Shown: positions 56,949-64,000 of the stretch, piece by piece
Layout of the letters: each line of letters starts with the position of its first letter
Numbering within the stretch: the stretch's first letter is position 1
DNA from: Bacillus smithii
GTDB taxonomy: Bacteria; Bacillota; Bacilli; Bacillales; DSM-4216
Length of the DNA: 64,000 bases
NCBI RefSeq assembly: GCF_001050115.1
Contig: NZ_CP012024.1
Coordinates: forward strand, 538,001-602,000
Reading direction: 5' to 3'
Translations under genes and position numbers: made by a program
The notes under the pieces: model-generated
Seen by the model: the letters and a program-made list of their open reading frames with translations, nothing else
Databases searched by the model: none
Told to the model about the DNA's origin: nothing

Positions 56949-58919
56949 GTGAAGATAAGACTATTCAGTGGTTTGAAATCAAAACTCATCATCTCCTTTG
57001 CTGTTATTTTATTGGTTCCTTCGCTTGTTGTGGGATCGTTGGCATACCATTCGGCAAAAGTTCAAGTTCAAAATCAAATCTTCACTAGCGTTAATGAAAA
57101 TGTAAAGCTGGTGAACACACTTATTGACAACAGCATCAATCCAAAAGTAGATGATATCGATTACTTTTCGAAAACCGTCTCATCACGTCTTTATAAAGGC
57201 GATGACAGTCCCGAACTTCGCAGAATTTTTAAAGAATATGTAGATTTGCATCCGGAAGTAGTGAGTATTTTTGTCGGCACTAAAAATGGATTGTATGTTC
57301 AAATGCCAAAATTTAAGATGCCTTCCGGCTATGATCCAAGACAGAGATATTGGTATTCGGAAGCTATGAATCATAAAGGGCAAGTAGTAGTGACGGATCC
57401 TGAAAAAACGGCCTCTACTGGTGAAACGGTGGTCACCATATGCAAAACAACCAATGATGGTTCTGGCGTCGTGGCGATTAATATAAGATTAAACAAGATT
57501 AAAGATTTAGTGGAAAAAGTGAAGGTGGGAAAAGAAGGGTATGCGTTCCTGATCGATCGTAATAAGAAGATCGTTGCCCATCCTAATCTAAAATCCGGAT
57601 CAAAAGCAGACAGCAGCTTTTATGATAAATTATTTGCTAGTAATACAGGGGAATTTCATTATACTTTGAATGGCAAAGAGAAATTATACAGTTATACGAC
57701 GAATCCGTTAACGGGATGGAAAGTAGTAGGCAACATGTCGATTTCCGAAGTGGATGATGCCGTTGCGCCTATTCTCCGTAAAACGTTGCTCGTGATCATC
57801 ATTTCTTCTGTTCTTGGGGCGATAATCGTCTACTTTATTATCTATTCCATTCTTGCCCGTCTTAGAGTATTAAAAAATAAAGCGATTACCATCAGCAGAG
57901 GCAACCTCACTGAACAAATTGAAATAAAAGTAAACGACGAGATCGGTCAATTAGGCCATGCTTTTAATCAAATGCAAGAAAATCTGCGTACATTAATCCA
58001 AAAAATAGAACTCAGTGCGGAACAAGTCGCTTCGTCTGCCGAGGAATTAACAGCGAGCGCTGAACAAACAAGTTTAGTCACTGAACAGGTCGCTTCTTCC
58101 ATTCAAGAGGTGGCAAGCAATGCGGAGACGCAGACAAACGGTATTGATAAAAATGCTCAGTCTTTAAATACAATCTCATCAGGAATTACAAAGATCGCCG
58201 AAAATTCCATGAATGTAGCGGAGCTTTCTAAACAATCCACATTGCAGGCGGAAGAAGGAGAAAAGGCTGTTCAGAAGACAGTCGATCAAATGAATTCCAT
58301 TCATGAATCCTTCCAAGTGTCAGAAGAAGCCTTCCAATCTTTAGCAGAGCGTTCAAAGCAAATTGGAAAAATATTGGATGTTATTACCGGAATCGCAGAC
58401 CAGACAAATCTTCTGGCTCTTAACGCCGCCATTGAAGCAGCTAGAGCTGGCGAAGAAGGTAGAGGTTTTGCGGTCGTAGCGGAAGAAGTCCGAAAATTAG
58501 CCGAGCAATCGCAAGAGTCGGCGAAGCAAATTTTTGAATTAATTCAAGGAATACAACAAGATACAGGCAATACGGTACAAATTATGTCTAAAACGACAGA
58601 AGATGTAGAAGAAGGGTTAAAAATCACCAATGAAGCCTTTGAAAAGTTTGAGGGAATTTTAAATAGTATGAGAGAGGTTGCTCCTAAAATCGAGGATATT
58701 TCCTCAACGGCGCAAAAAATATCCGCCGAAGTCCAAGAGGTTGCGGCAATGGCCAATGAATTGGCCAATATAGCGCAAAACAACGCAGCCACATCCGAAG
58801 AAGTAGCGTCTTCAACGGAAGAACAATTAGCTTCCATGGAAGAAATCTCAGCATCAGCAAAATCGCTTTCTTCTATGGCAGAAGAGCTCAAAGAGGTAAT
58901 TTCTAATTTTAAATATTAA
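56949..58919 (+). CDS. Methyl-accepting chemotaxis protein with dCache sensor
   Basis: A 656-residue chemoreceptor. First helix [20 protein letters not shown], an extracellular double-cache domain (about 35-275; [20 protein letters not shown] and [18 protein letters not shown] are typical dCache_1 stretches that bind amino acids or other small ligands), second helix [24 protein letters not shown] ([20 protein letters not shown]) and a signalling coiled coil with tip [20 protein letters not shown] then [20 protein letters not shown]. It resembles Bacillus McpA/TlpA. Start is GTG 56949 after GAAAGAGG. Monocistronic. Confidence 0.93.
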   Translation: MKIRLFSGLKSKLIISFAVILLVPSLVVGSLAYHSAKVQVQNQIFTSVNENVKLVNTLIDNSINPKVDDIDYFSKTVSSRLYKGDDSPELRRIFKEYVDLHPEVVSIFVGTKNGLYVQMPKFKMPSGYDPRQRYWYSEAMNHKGQVVVTDPEKTASTGETVVTICKTTNDGSGVVAINIRLNKIKDLVEKVKVGKEGYAFLIDRNKKIVAHPNLKSGSKADSSFYDKLFASNTGEFHYTLNGKEKLYSYTTNPLTGWKVVGNMSISEVDDAVAPILRKTLLVIIISSVLGAIIVYFIIYSILARLRVLKNKAITISRGNLTEQIEIKVNDEIGQLGHAFNQMQENLRTLIQKIELSAEQVASSAEELTASAEQTSLVTEQVASSIQEVASNAETQTNGIDKNAQSLNTISSGITKIAENSMNVAELSKQSTLQAEEGEKAVQKTVDQMNSIHESFQVSEEAFQSLAERSKQIGKILDVITGIADQTNLLALNAAIEAARAGEEGRGFAVVAEEVRKLAEQSQESAKQIFELIQGIQQDTGNTVQIMSKTTEDVEEGLKITNEAFEKFEGILNSMREVAPKIEDISSTAQKISAEVQEVAAMANELANIAQNNAATSEEVASSTEEQLASMEEISASAKSLSSMAEELKEVISNFKY

Positions 58920-58973
58920 CCCATTTGCATGTTCGCAGAATAGTACAGTGAAGAATGAAAACTGAAGGATCAA

Positions 58974-59010
58974 GAAAGGACATCGCCGTAGGGCCATGTC
59001 CTTTCTTCGT
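58974..59010 (+). terminator. Terminator of the chemoreceptor gene
   Basis: GAAAGGACAT pairs with ATGTCCTTTC over a 12-nt loop; weak T-tail (TTCGTT). The symmetrical stem may also serve the convergent LCP gene. Confidence 0.65.
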
Positions 59011-59088
59011 TCCATGTATAAGGATAAACGTTGTTTTTTCGTCTTGGGCAGGTTGTTTGAGATGATGTCTGTCAGATGGCAGACATGT

Positions 59089-60006
59089 TTATTCGCTTTG
59101 TAAATTTTCCTTTAGCATATGTGTCACTTTTGCTTTTTCTTCGTCAGGAACAATCAAATAATAAATGCCGTTGATCTTTTGACCTGTTCCTTTGATTTCA
59201 TAATTTTCTATGTTGGATAGACAGCTGCGGTAATTGGCTCGAATATTCATCATATCCTGAAAAGTTAGATTCGTTTTTACGTTGTTGCCTAGCGTATTCA
59301 AAATATCTTGATAATGAGTCACAGAGGATATACTGGTAGCTTTGTGCAGAATGGCTGTTATGACTTGCCGTTCACGCTGATTTCGGCCAAAATCCCCGTT
59401 TGGATCCAAATGGCGCATTCTGACATAACCTAGTGCTTTTGGTCCGTCAAGTTCAATCTTCCCTTTTTTGTAATGATAGCCTTTTTTGTAATATCCTTCA
59501 TCGTACCAATCCAGATGATTATCAACGGTAATACCGCCGACGGCATCGACTAAACCACTTAGCGCTTCCATATTAATGCGGATAAAATAGTCAATAGGGA
59601 TACCTGTAAACTGTTCAACGGTATTGATTGCCATCTTTGTTCCACCGAATGCGTATGCATGATTTATTTTATCCATGGTTCCTTTTCCGACGATATTTGT
59701 TCGCGTATCCCTAGGAATGCTGACCATTTGCATTTTCTCTTTTTGCGGATTAAGCGTCATGACAATCAAAGTGTCGGAGCGGCCTCTGTCATTTTTACGC
59801 TCGTCCACTCCCATAAGAAGAATGGAAATAGGTTCGCTTTTTTTCGTTTTATCCGACTGATCGCGGCCATTATCGAAAGGAATGTTTTGATGCATTTTAT
59901 CAGCCGCTTCTTTGGCGGAATGATACAAATAATAGGCATAGCCACCCCCGCCCAAGACGATTAAGACCACTATGATGGACAGGATTTTCAACAGTTTTTT
60001 CATCAT
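59089..60006 (-). CDS. LytR-CpsA-Psr (LCP) family cell-wall ligase
   Basis: A 305-residue LCP protein. A signal-anchor helix (LLKILSIIVVLIVLGGGGYAYY) precedes the extracellular catalytic domain: ISILLMGVDERKNDRGRSDT, LIVMTLNPQKEKMQMVSIPR followed by DTRTNI (Arg/Asp residues binding polyprenyl pyrophosphate and Mg), KINHAYAFGGTKMAINTVEQ and GYVRMRHLDPNGDFGRNQRQ-like RMRHLDPNGDFGRNQRE. LCP enzymes attach teichoic acids or capsule to peptidoglycan. Start 60006 follows GAGG by eight bases; a GTG-type start at 60027 would overlap that site. The palindromic repeat copy D sits 56 bases before the start. Confidence 0.92.
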   Translation of the reverse strand: MMKKLLKILSIIVVLIVLGGGGYAYYLYHSAKEAADKMHQNIPFDNGRDQSDKTKKSEPISILLMGVDERKNDRGRSDTLIVMTLNPQKEKMQMVSIPRDTRTNIVGKGTMDKINHAYAFGGTKMAINTVEQFTGIPIDYFIRINMEALSGLVDAVGGITVDNHLDWYDEGYYKKGYHYKKGKIELDGPKALGYVRMRHLDPNGDFGRNQRERQVITAILHKATSISSVTHYQDILNTLGNNVKTNLTFQDMMNIRANYRSCLSNIENYEIKGTGQKINGIYYLIVPDEEKAKVTHMLKENLQSE

Positions 60007-60062
60007 ATGGGATTCCTCAACTTTCACCTTAGAACTATGGTTGAATTATACCATATTTATAG

Positions 60063-60110
60063 GGGGCCTGACCCCCTTAATGCTTTAAAGTATTAAGGGG
60101 GTCAGGCCCC
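60063..60110. repeat. Dispersed palindromic repeat, copy D (complete)
   Basis: GGGGCCTGACCCCCTTAAT (60063-60081) and its exact complement (60092-60110) form a 19-bp inverted repeat with a 10-nt centre GCTTTAAAGT. It lies between the LCP gene and the SspH gene and overlaps the last codons of the latter. Confidence 0.85.
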
Positions 60111-60293
60111 GTCATCTTCGATTAGATCTTTTATTGGTACTTGTGTTCTTTCTTCCAATAGTGGGTTTCTGGCATGGACGGTGGCCAATTTTGTGTTTTC
60201 GTCCACTCCGTCAATCCATACGGAAGTTCCTTCGTATAAAACTTTAATATCGGCAGGTGAAGAAAGTATTTGTTTTACACGTTTTAATTCCAT
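60102..60293 (-). CDS. sspH: Small acid-soluble spore protein, H type
   Basis: A 63-residue protein beginning MELKRVKQILSSPADIKVLY, then TSVWIDGVDENTKLATVHAR and ending VPIKDLIEDDGA. This is the H-type SASP pattern (MxxxRAKEIxxSPxxxxVxYxGxxVxIxxVD). Such minor spore proteins are made in the forespore. The start ATG 60293 fits the family; a TTG at 60326 would extend it by eleven residues, and neither has a clear ribosome site. The final codons (Gly-Ala-stop) are read from the right arm of repeat copy D, so the native C-terminus appears to have been replaced by the repeat. Confidence 0.82.
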   Translation of the reverse strand: MELKRVKQILSSPADIKVLYEGTSVWIDGVDENTKLATVHARNPLLEERTQVPIKDLIEDDGA

Positions 60294-60541
60294 TGTTCGG
60301 TCAAAGTTGGCGAGAACATTTTGCAAGGATGTTTTTCTATATGGTGTATGATAGAAAATTTTTGGAACATGACTGAAAAACGGTGACTGTTATAAAAGAT
60401 TATTCAAAAAGTACTTTTCAGAAAGACGATATTTTAGGTATGTCTTTCGAGGCGCAAGCATAGAAAAGAAATAGGACCGAGAGAATAGTTGTGTCCTAGA
60501 TCAAAGGCAGAGTATGAAGGCCTTAAAGGAGGGGAGAAATT

Positions 60542-62539
60542 TTGAATAAGAATGACAGGCAGCTTCAAGCGGAAATGGAGAATATAGTAGCGGATGAAGG
60601 AGTGGTTACGCGCTTTAGGCTTTATTCCGGTCCTATGGCTAAAATTGTCGTGGCCATCGCCGTCATATGGGCGCTTTTCCAAATTTATGTGTCCAGTTTC
60701 GGGATCATGGACGCTGTAAAGGCACGTGCATGGTTTTTCGGATTTTTGGCTGTTTTGATTTTTTTATGGATTCCGGCAAGGAAAAACGAAGGAAAAACGC
60801 GTCGGCTTCCCACCGTTTGGGATTGGATTTGCGTTGTCGCAACCATCATGGCTATTGGATTTTTATTGTTTAATTATGATGACTATGTCGAAACCGGTGT
60901 TCATATCCAAGCGGATTATTGGTTTGGCGGGCTTGGGATTTTGATCGCTTTCGAAGCAGCTAGGCGTGCTGCAGGGAATGTGATGACGATTTTGGCTGCT
61001 CTTTTTTTGCTGTATAACTTTTTCGGTCAGTATCTTCCCGGAACTTTTGGAATTGGAAATCTAGGGTATGAACGTGTGGTAGACACCATGTGGTGGGGGG
61101 CCCAAGGGATATTTGGAACGGTCATTGGAGTGGCGGCGACTTATATTTTTTTATTTATTTTATTTGGTGCTTTTTTAAGGCGCAGTGGTTTTATTGATTT
61201 TATCAACGATTTGGCTCTGGCAGTCGCCGGCCGTTCTGCTGGTGGTCCGGCGAAAGTGGCCGTGATCGGAAGCGGGTTTATGGGAATGATTAACGGCAGC
61301 GGGGTGGCCAACGCTTCATCGGTTGGAACTGTGACGATCCCCCTTATGAAAAAGGCCGGTTTTAAGCCTCATTTTGCCGGTGCAGTCGAGGCGGTGGCCG
61401 GAACGGGAGGGGTAATCGCGCCGCCTATTATGGGGGCTGCCAGTTTTGTGATGGCCGAGTCGTTGGGAGTTCCGTATCGAACGATTATGCTAGCCGCTGT
61501 GATTCCAGCTATTTTTTATTTTTTTATGTGTTTTCTGTCGGTGCACTTTGAGGCGAAAAAATTAGGAATAGAAGGAATGCCTAAAAATCGGCTGCCCAAT
61601 ATATGGTTGGTATTGAAACAAAGAGGGCACTTGTTGATCCCGGTTGTTGTCATTGTTGCGTTTCTTGTCAGTGGAACAACGCCATTGTATGCGGCGGTGT
61701 GGGCAATGCTATCCATTGTTGTCGTCAGTTGGTTCAGAAAAGAGACGAGAATGGGTTTGAGGGAAATATTGGAAGCGCTTGCAGAAGGAGCGAAAGGTGT
61801 TTTAACGGTCGGAGCGGCTTGTGCGATTGTCGGGGTCATTATCGGTATCATTTCATTAACCAGCATTGGTTTGACATTTGGCAATAACATTTTGGAATTG
61901 GCGGGCAATCATCTTTTTCTTATAGCATTCTTTACAATGATCATTTGCATTATTTTGGGAATGGGAGTTCCGGTAACGGCTTCTTACGTAATAACGGCAA
62001 CGATTGCCGCTCCTTTATTGGCCAAAATGGGCGTTCCGCTATTAGTGGCTCATATGTTTGCTTTTTTCTTTGCTGCCTTATCCGATATTACTCCTCCGGT
62101 CGCACTTGCTGCGATGGCATCCGCGGGAATTGCAAAGGCGCCGTTTTTTAAAGTCGCGTTAACGGCTGTGAAGCTCGGAGCCATTGGCTTCATCATCCCT
62201 TATTTCTTTCTATACAATCCGCTTTTATTGTTTATGGGTGGAAGCATGATGAACACCATTATTGCTGCCATTATCGGCCTGATTGGAGTTGTGGCTCTTT
62301 CCGCTGGGTTTGCCAATTGGCTTTTGATCAAAACGAATATAGTCCAGCGGCTGATGCTAATAGCAGCAGGCTTATTGATGATTGATCCTCATTATGTGAC
62401 AGATTTGATTGGGTTTGTTCTTCTTGTAAGCGTGTACATTTGGCAAAAGAAAAAGAGGAATAATGAAGATCAGTCGACTGGTCTTGAATCGAACTCTTTT
62501 ACGGCACTTACTAAGAATTCGAGGGAGGATGGAAGATGA
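60542..62539 (+). CDS. TRAP transporter fused permease (4TM/12TM), TAXI type
   Basis: A 665-residue inner-membrane protein with about 17 helices combining the small (DctQ-like, N-terminal) and large (DctM-like) TRAP subunits. Characteristic blocks: FGAFLRRSGFIDFINDLALA, SAGGPAKVAVIGSGFMGMIN, GSGVANASSVGTVTIPLMKK, EAVAGTGGVIAPPIMGAASF, GMGVPVTASYVITATIAAPL and FAALSDITPPVALAAMASAG. It pairs with the TAXI binding protein downstream for ion-coupled uptake of a carboxylate such as glutamate or a dicarboxylate; the substrate is unknown. Start is TTG 60542 after AAAGGAGGGG. Its stop overlaps the next start by four bases (ATGA). Confidence 0.93.
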   Translation: MNKNDRQLQAEMENIVADEGVVTRFRLYSGPMAKIVVAIAVIWALFQIYVSSFGIMDAVKARAWFFGFLAVLIFLWIPARKNEGKTRRLPTVWDWICVVATIMAIGFLLFNYDDYVETGVHIQADYWFGGLGILIAFEAARRAAGNVMTILAALFLLYNFFGQYLPGTFGIGNLGYERVVDTMWWGAQGIFGTVIGVAATYIFLFILFGAFLRRSGFIDFINDLALAVAGRSAGGPAKVAVIGSGFMGMINGSGVANASSVGTVTIPLMKKAGFKPHFAGAVEAVAGTGGVIAPPIMGAASFVMAESLGVPYRTIMLAAVIPAIFYFFMCFLSVHFEAKKLGIEGMPKNRLPNIWLVLKQRGHLLIPVVVIVAFLVSGTTPLYAAVWAMLSIVVVSWFRKETRMGLREILEALAEGAKGVLTVGAACAIVGVIIGIISLTSIGLTFGNNILELAGNHLFLIAFFTMIICIILGMGVPVTASYVITATIAAPLLAKMGVPLLVAHMFAFFFAALSDITPPVALAAMASAGIAKAPFFKVALTAVKLGAIGFIIPYFFLYNPLLLFMGGSMMNTIIAAIIGLIGVVALSAGFANWLLIKTNIVQRLMLIAAGLLMIDPHYVTDLIGFVLLVSVYIWQKKKRNNEDQSTGLESNSFTALTKNSREDGR

Positions 62540-63534
62540 AAAGAAAAGGTTTTCTACTTGTATCAGTTTTCCTTTTCTTGTTTGCGTTAGTGGGATGCAA
62601 TAGAGGAGAAATGCAATCTTCAGTCAGCCAAAAACAAAGCTCATCCGATGGGAAGCTGGTCATTAATTTTGGCACCGGAACGACTACGGGGGTTTATTAT
62701 CCTTTAGGAGCTACATTGGCGAAAATATGGAACCAACAAGTACCGGGTGTAAAAGTATCATCCCAAGCTACGGACGCTAGCGTGCAAAATTTGAATTTGA
62801 TGATGCAAGGAAAACTGAATATGGGGATTACTACATTTGGTGTTTTACATGATGCCTACACCGGAAAAGGCGCTTTCAAAGGACGTGCCTATAAAGATGT
62901 TCGCGTATTAGCAGCACTTTACCCGAATATCGGACATATTGTCACCCGTCAAGGTGATATTCATTCTGTCGCTGATTTGAAAAACAAAGGGTTTGTTCCG
63001 GGGGCTCCAGGAAGTTCAACAAAGGTAGTAGCCGGGCAAATTTTATCTGCCTATAAAATGACATTTGACGATGTAAAAGCTCAATATGTCGGATTTACCG
63101 AAGTGACTGATTTAATGCGGAATAAACAAATTGATGGTGCTTTTATTGAGGCGGGAGTTCCGAATTCTGCAGTTGTTGAAATTTTGACCACAGCTAATGG
63201 AAAATTATTAAGTATTGGAGATAAAGAAATTCAATTTATTACGAAACATTATCCTGGTTTTTACAAATATACCATTCCGGCAGGCACTTATGAAGGGCAA
63301 GCGCAAGATGTCCATACGATAGCCGAGGGGAATTTGATTGTGGTTCCAAAAGATCTTCCTCAAGAAAAGGTGTATGAATTGACCAAGACATTATGGGAAA
63401 ACGTGGACACGATCACGAAAAACATTTCTGCAGCGAAAGAAATGAAATTGGAAACAGCTACAAAAGGACTTTCCAACATCCCGCTTCATAAAGGGGCAGA
63501 AAAATATTACAAAGAAAAGGGGATTCTCCACTAA
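62536..63534 (+). CDS. TAXI family TRAP solute-binding lipoprotein
   Basis: A 332-residue lipoprotein: signal peptide LLVSVFLFLFALVGC with lipobox VGC (Cys about residue 21), a Ser/Gln linker, then the TAXI domain: FGTGTTTGVYYPLGATLAKI, TDASVQNLNLMMQGKLNMGI, ALYPNIGHIVTRQGDIHSV, GFVPGAPGSSTKVVAGQIL and IDGAFIEAGVPNSAVVEI. It captures the solute outside the membrane and hands it to the fused permease encoded four bases into its 5' end. Ligand unknown. Terminator at 63562. Confidence 0.93.
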   Translation: MKRKGFLLVSVFLFLFALVGCNRGEMQSSVSQKQSSSDGKLVINFGTGTTTGVYYPLGATLAKIWNQQVPGVKVSSQATDASVQNLNLMMQGKLNMGITTFGVLHDAYTGKGAFKGRAYKDVRVLAALYPNIGHIVTRQGDIHSVADLKNKGFVPGAPGSSTKVVAGQILSAYKMTFDDVKAQYVGFTEVTDLMRNKQIDGAFIEAGVPNSAVVEILTTANGKLLSIGDKEIQFITKHYPGFYKYTIPAGTYEGQAQDVHTIAEGNLIVVPKDLPQEKVYELTKTLWENVDTITKNISAAKEMKLETATKGLSNIPLHKGAEKYYKEKGILH

Positions 63535-63561
63535 ACAGATCGGAACGATTTTTAATTAATA

Positions 63562-63596
63562 AGAAGGAAACGAGAGATGGTTTCCTTCTATTTTTC
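63562..63596 (+). terminator. Terminator of the TAXI-TRAP operon
   Basis: AGAAGGAAAC pairs with GTTTCCTTCT (8-nt loop), followed by ATTTTT. Confidence 0.85.
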
Positions 63597-64000
63597 TCGG
63601 GGCGCCCTTTTCCCCTTAAGCGGCTACGGGGCGTGGCCATGTGATCCATCATGCTTCATAGATTGTCATTTTAAAAAGATTTTTTCTATTCTGGTCCGCA
63701 TGAAAAATCATCAACTTGATAACCTCGCACGACTTCCTTGCAAAATCAAAAGGGGGAAAGCCAAAAAGAGCCGAATAGCGGAGGCCTACCACGCTTGGTG
63801 GAATCACCGTTCTTTTTTTAGTTTCCGTGCACTCGGCTTTTTGGCAAGTCCTTCGATCATGATCGATGGGGGATAGCCCCATATCTGACAAAAGATAAAC
63901 CTGTTAGTTTCATATTTTATGTTTTTGCCGAAAAAGAAATAGATATCTATTTTTTTAGGATGAACGAGGCCTATCCTCCGATATATTTTTGGTAAAGCGA
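63597..64000. other. Right edge: structured but unassigned region
   Basis: No supported gene. Several small stems occur close together: CCAC/GTGG and GGTG/CACC at 63789-63808, followed by TTTTTTTAG near 63812-63820, which looks like the end of a short RNA. A 99-codon + frame (63577-63876) has no family resemblance. Whatever begins here continues past the window. Confidence 0.3.

Noticed and set aside
63577-63876. 99-codon + frame at the right edge
   Set aside because: Crosses the terminator of the TAXI gene, mixed composition, no ribosome site, no family resemblance.

Overview
The window looks like a chromosomal segment of a moderately low-GC, spore-forming Bacillaceae. Strong AGGAGG-type ribosome sites, several TTG starts, CcpA-type cre boxes, an SspH-type spore protein, a YndM-like protein, and hxlAB, AcoR and YfkAB homologues all point that way. 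The nitrilase, the AdhT-like dehydrogenase and the LadA-like monooxygenase suggest a thermophilic or alkane/alcohol-using Bacillus relative (Geobacillus/Aeribacillus type); this species-level guess is inference. No rRNA, tRNA, CRISPR array or intact insertion sequence was seen.

Region by region. (1) 1-3976: the tail of an acetoin dehydrogenase operon (E3 subunit), a VOC protein, an acetoin/diacetyl reductase-like SDR and the sigma-54 activator AcoR, whose promoter overlaps a perfect cre box. (2) 4205-9021: an accessory stretch with an AT-rich broken DAC-domain gene, a candidate type I toxin-antitoxin locus (35-aa holin-like toxin with a hairpin-masked Shine-Dalgarno and a divergent antisense promoter) and two c-di-GMP enzymes. 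(3) 9496-16750: an oxidoreductase, a DUF969/DUF979/pyroglutamyl-peptidase operon, a chemoreceptor and two VanZ-like membrane proteins. (4) 17146-25942: nitrilase, acyl-CoA synthetase, a zinc alcohol dehydrogenase behind a textbook -24/-12 promoter and, facing it, an operon of ErcA-like iron alcohol dehydrogenase, sensor kinase and sigma-54-dependent response regulator. (5) 26333-30155: a methylcitrate-cycle operon (methylcitrate synthase, PrpD, PrpB) with a perfect upstream cre box. (6) 30968-36953: hxlB-hxlA, a truncated-looking hxlR, then zwf, gnd and pgi, that is, nearly the whole cyclic (dissimilatory) ribulose monophosphate pathway for formaldehyde oxidation. (7) 37199-47633: MFS exporter, LadA-like and luciferase-like flavin monooxygenases, an Rrf2-mnmA operon with two matching palindromic operators, a GH36 alpha-galactosidase and YfkAB radical SAM protein. 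(8) 47773-55845: a DUF2512 protein with an Asn-rich tail, then an exopolysaccharide precursor set (SGNH hydrolase, CpsB-type phosphatase, galU, phosphoglucomutase, galE). (9) 56268-63534: a promoter/operator that serves no obvious gene, a chemoreceptor, an LCP protein, SspH and a TAXI-TRAP transporter.

Working together, the genes describe oxidation of small carbon compounds (acetoin, alcohols, nitrile-derived acids, propionyl-CoA, formaldehyde) under carbon catabolite and sigma-54 control, beside cell-surface polysaccharide supply. A dispersed palindromic repeat with core GGGGCCTGACCCC (or one-base variant) occurs four times, twice as a long perfect inverted repeat, and one copy supplies the last codons and stop of the SspH gene.
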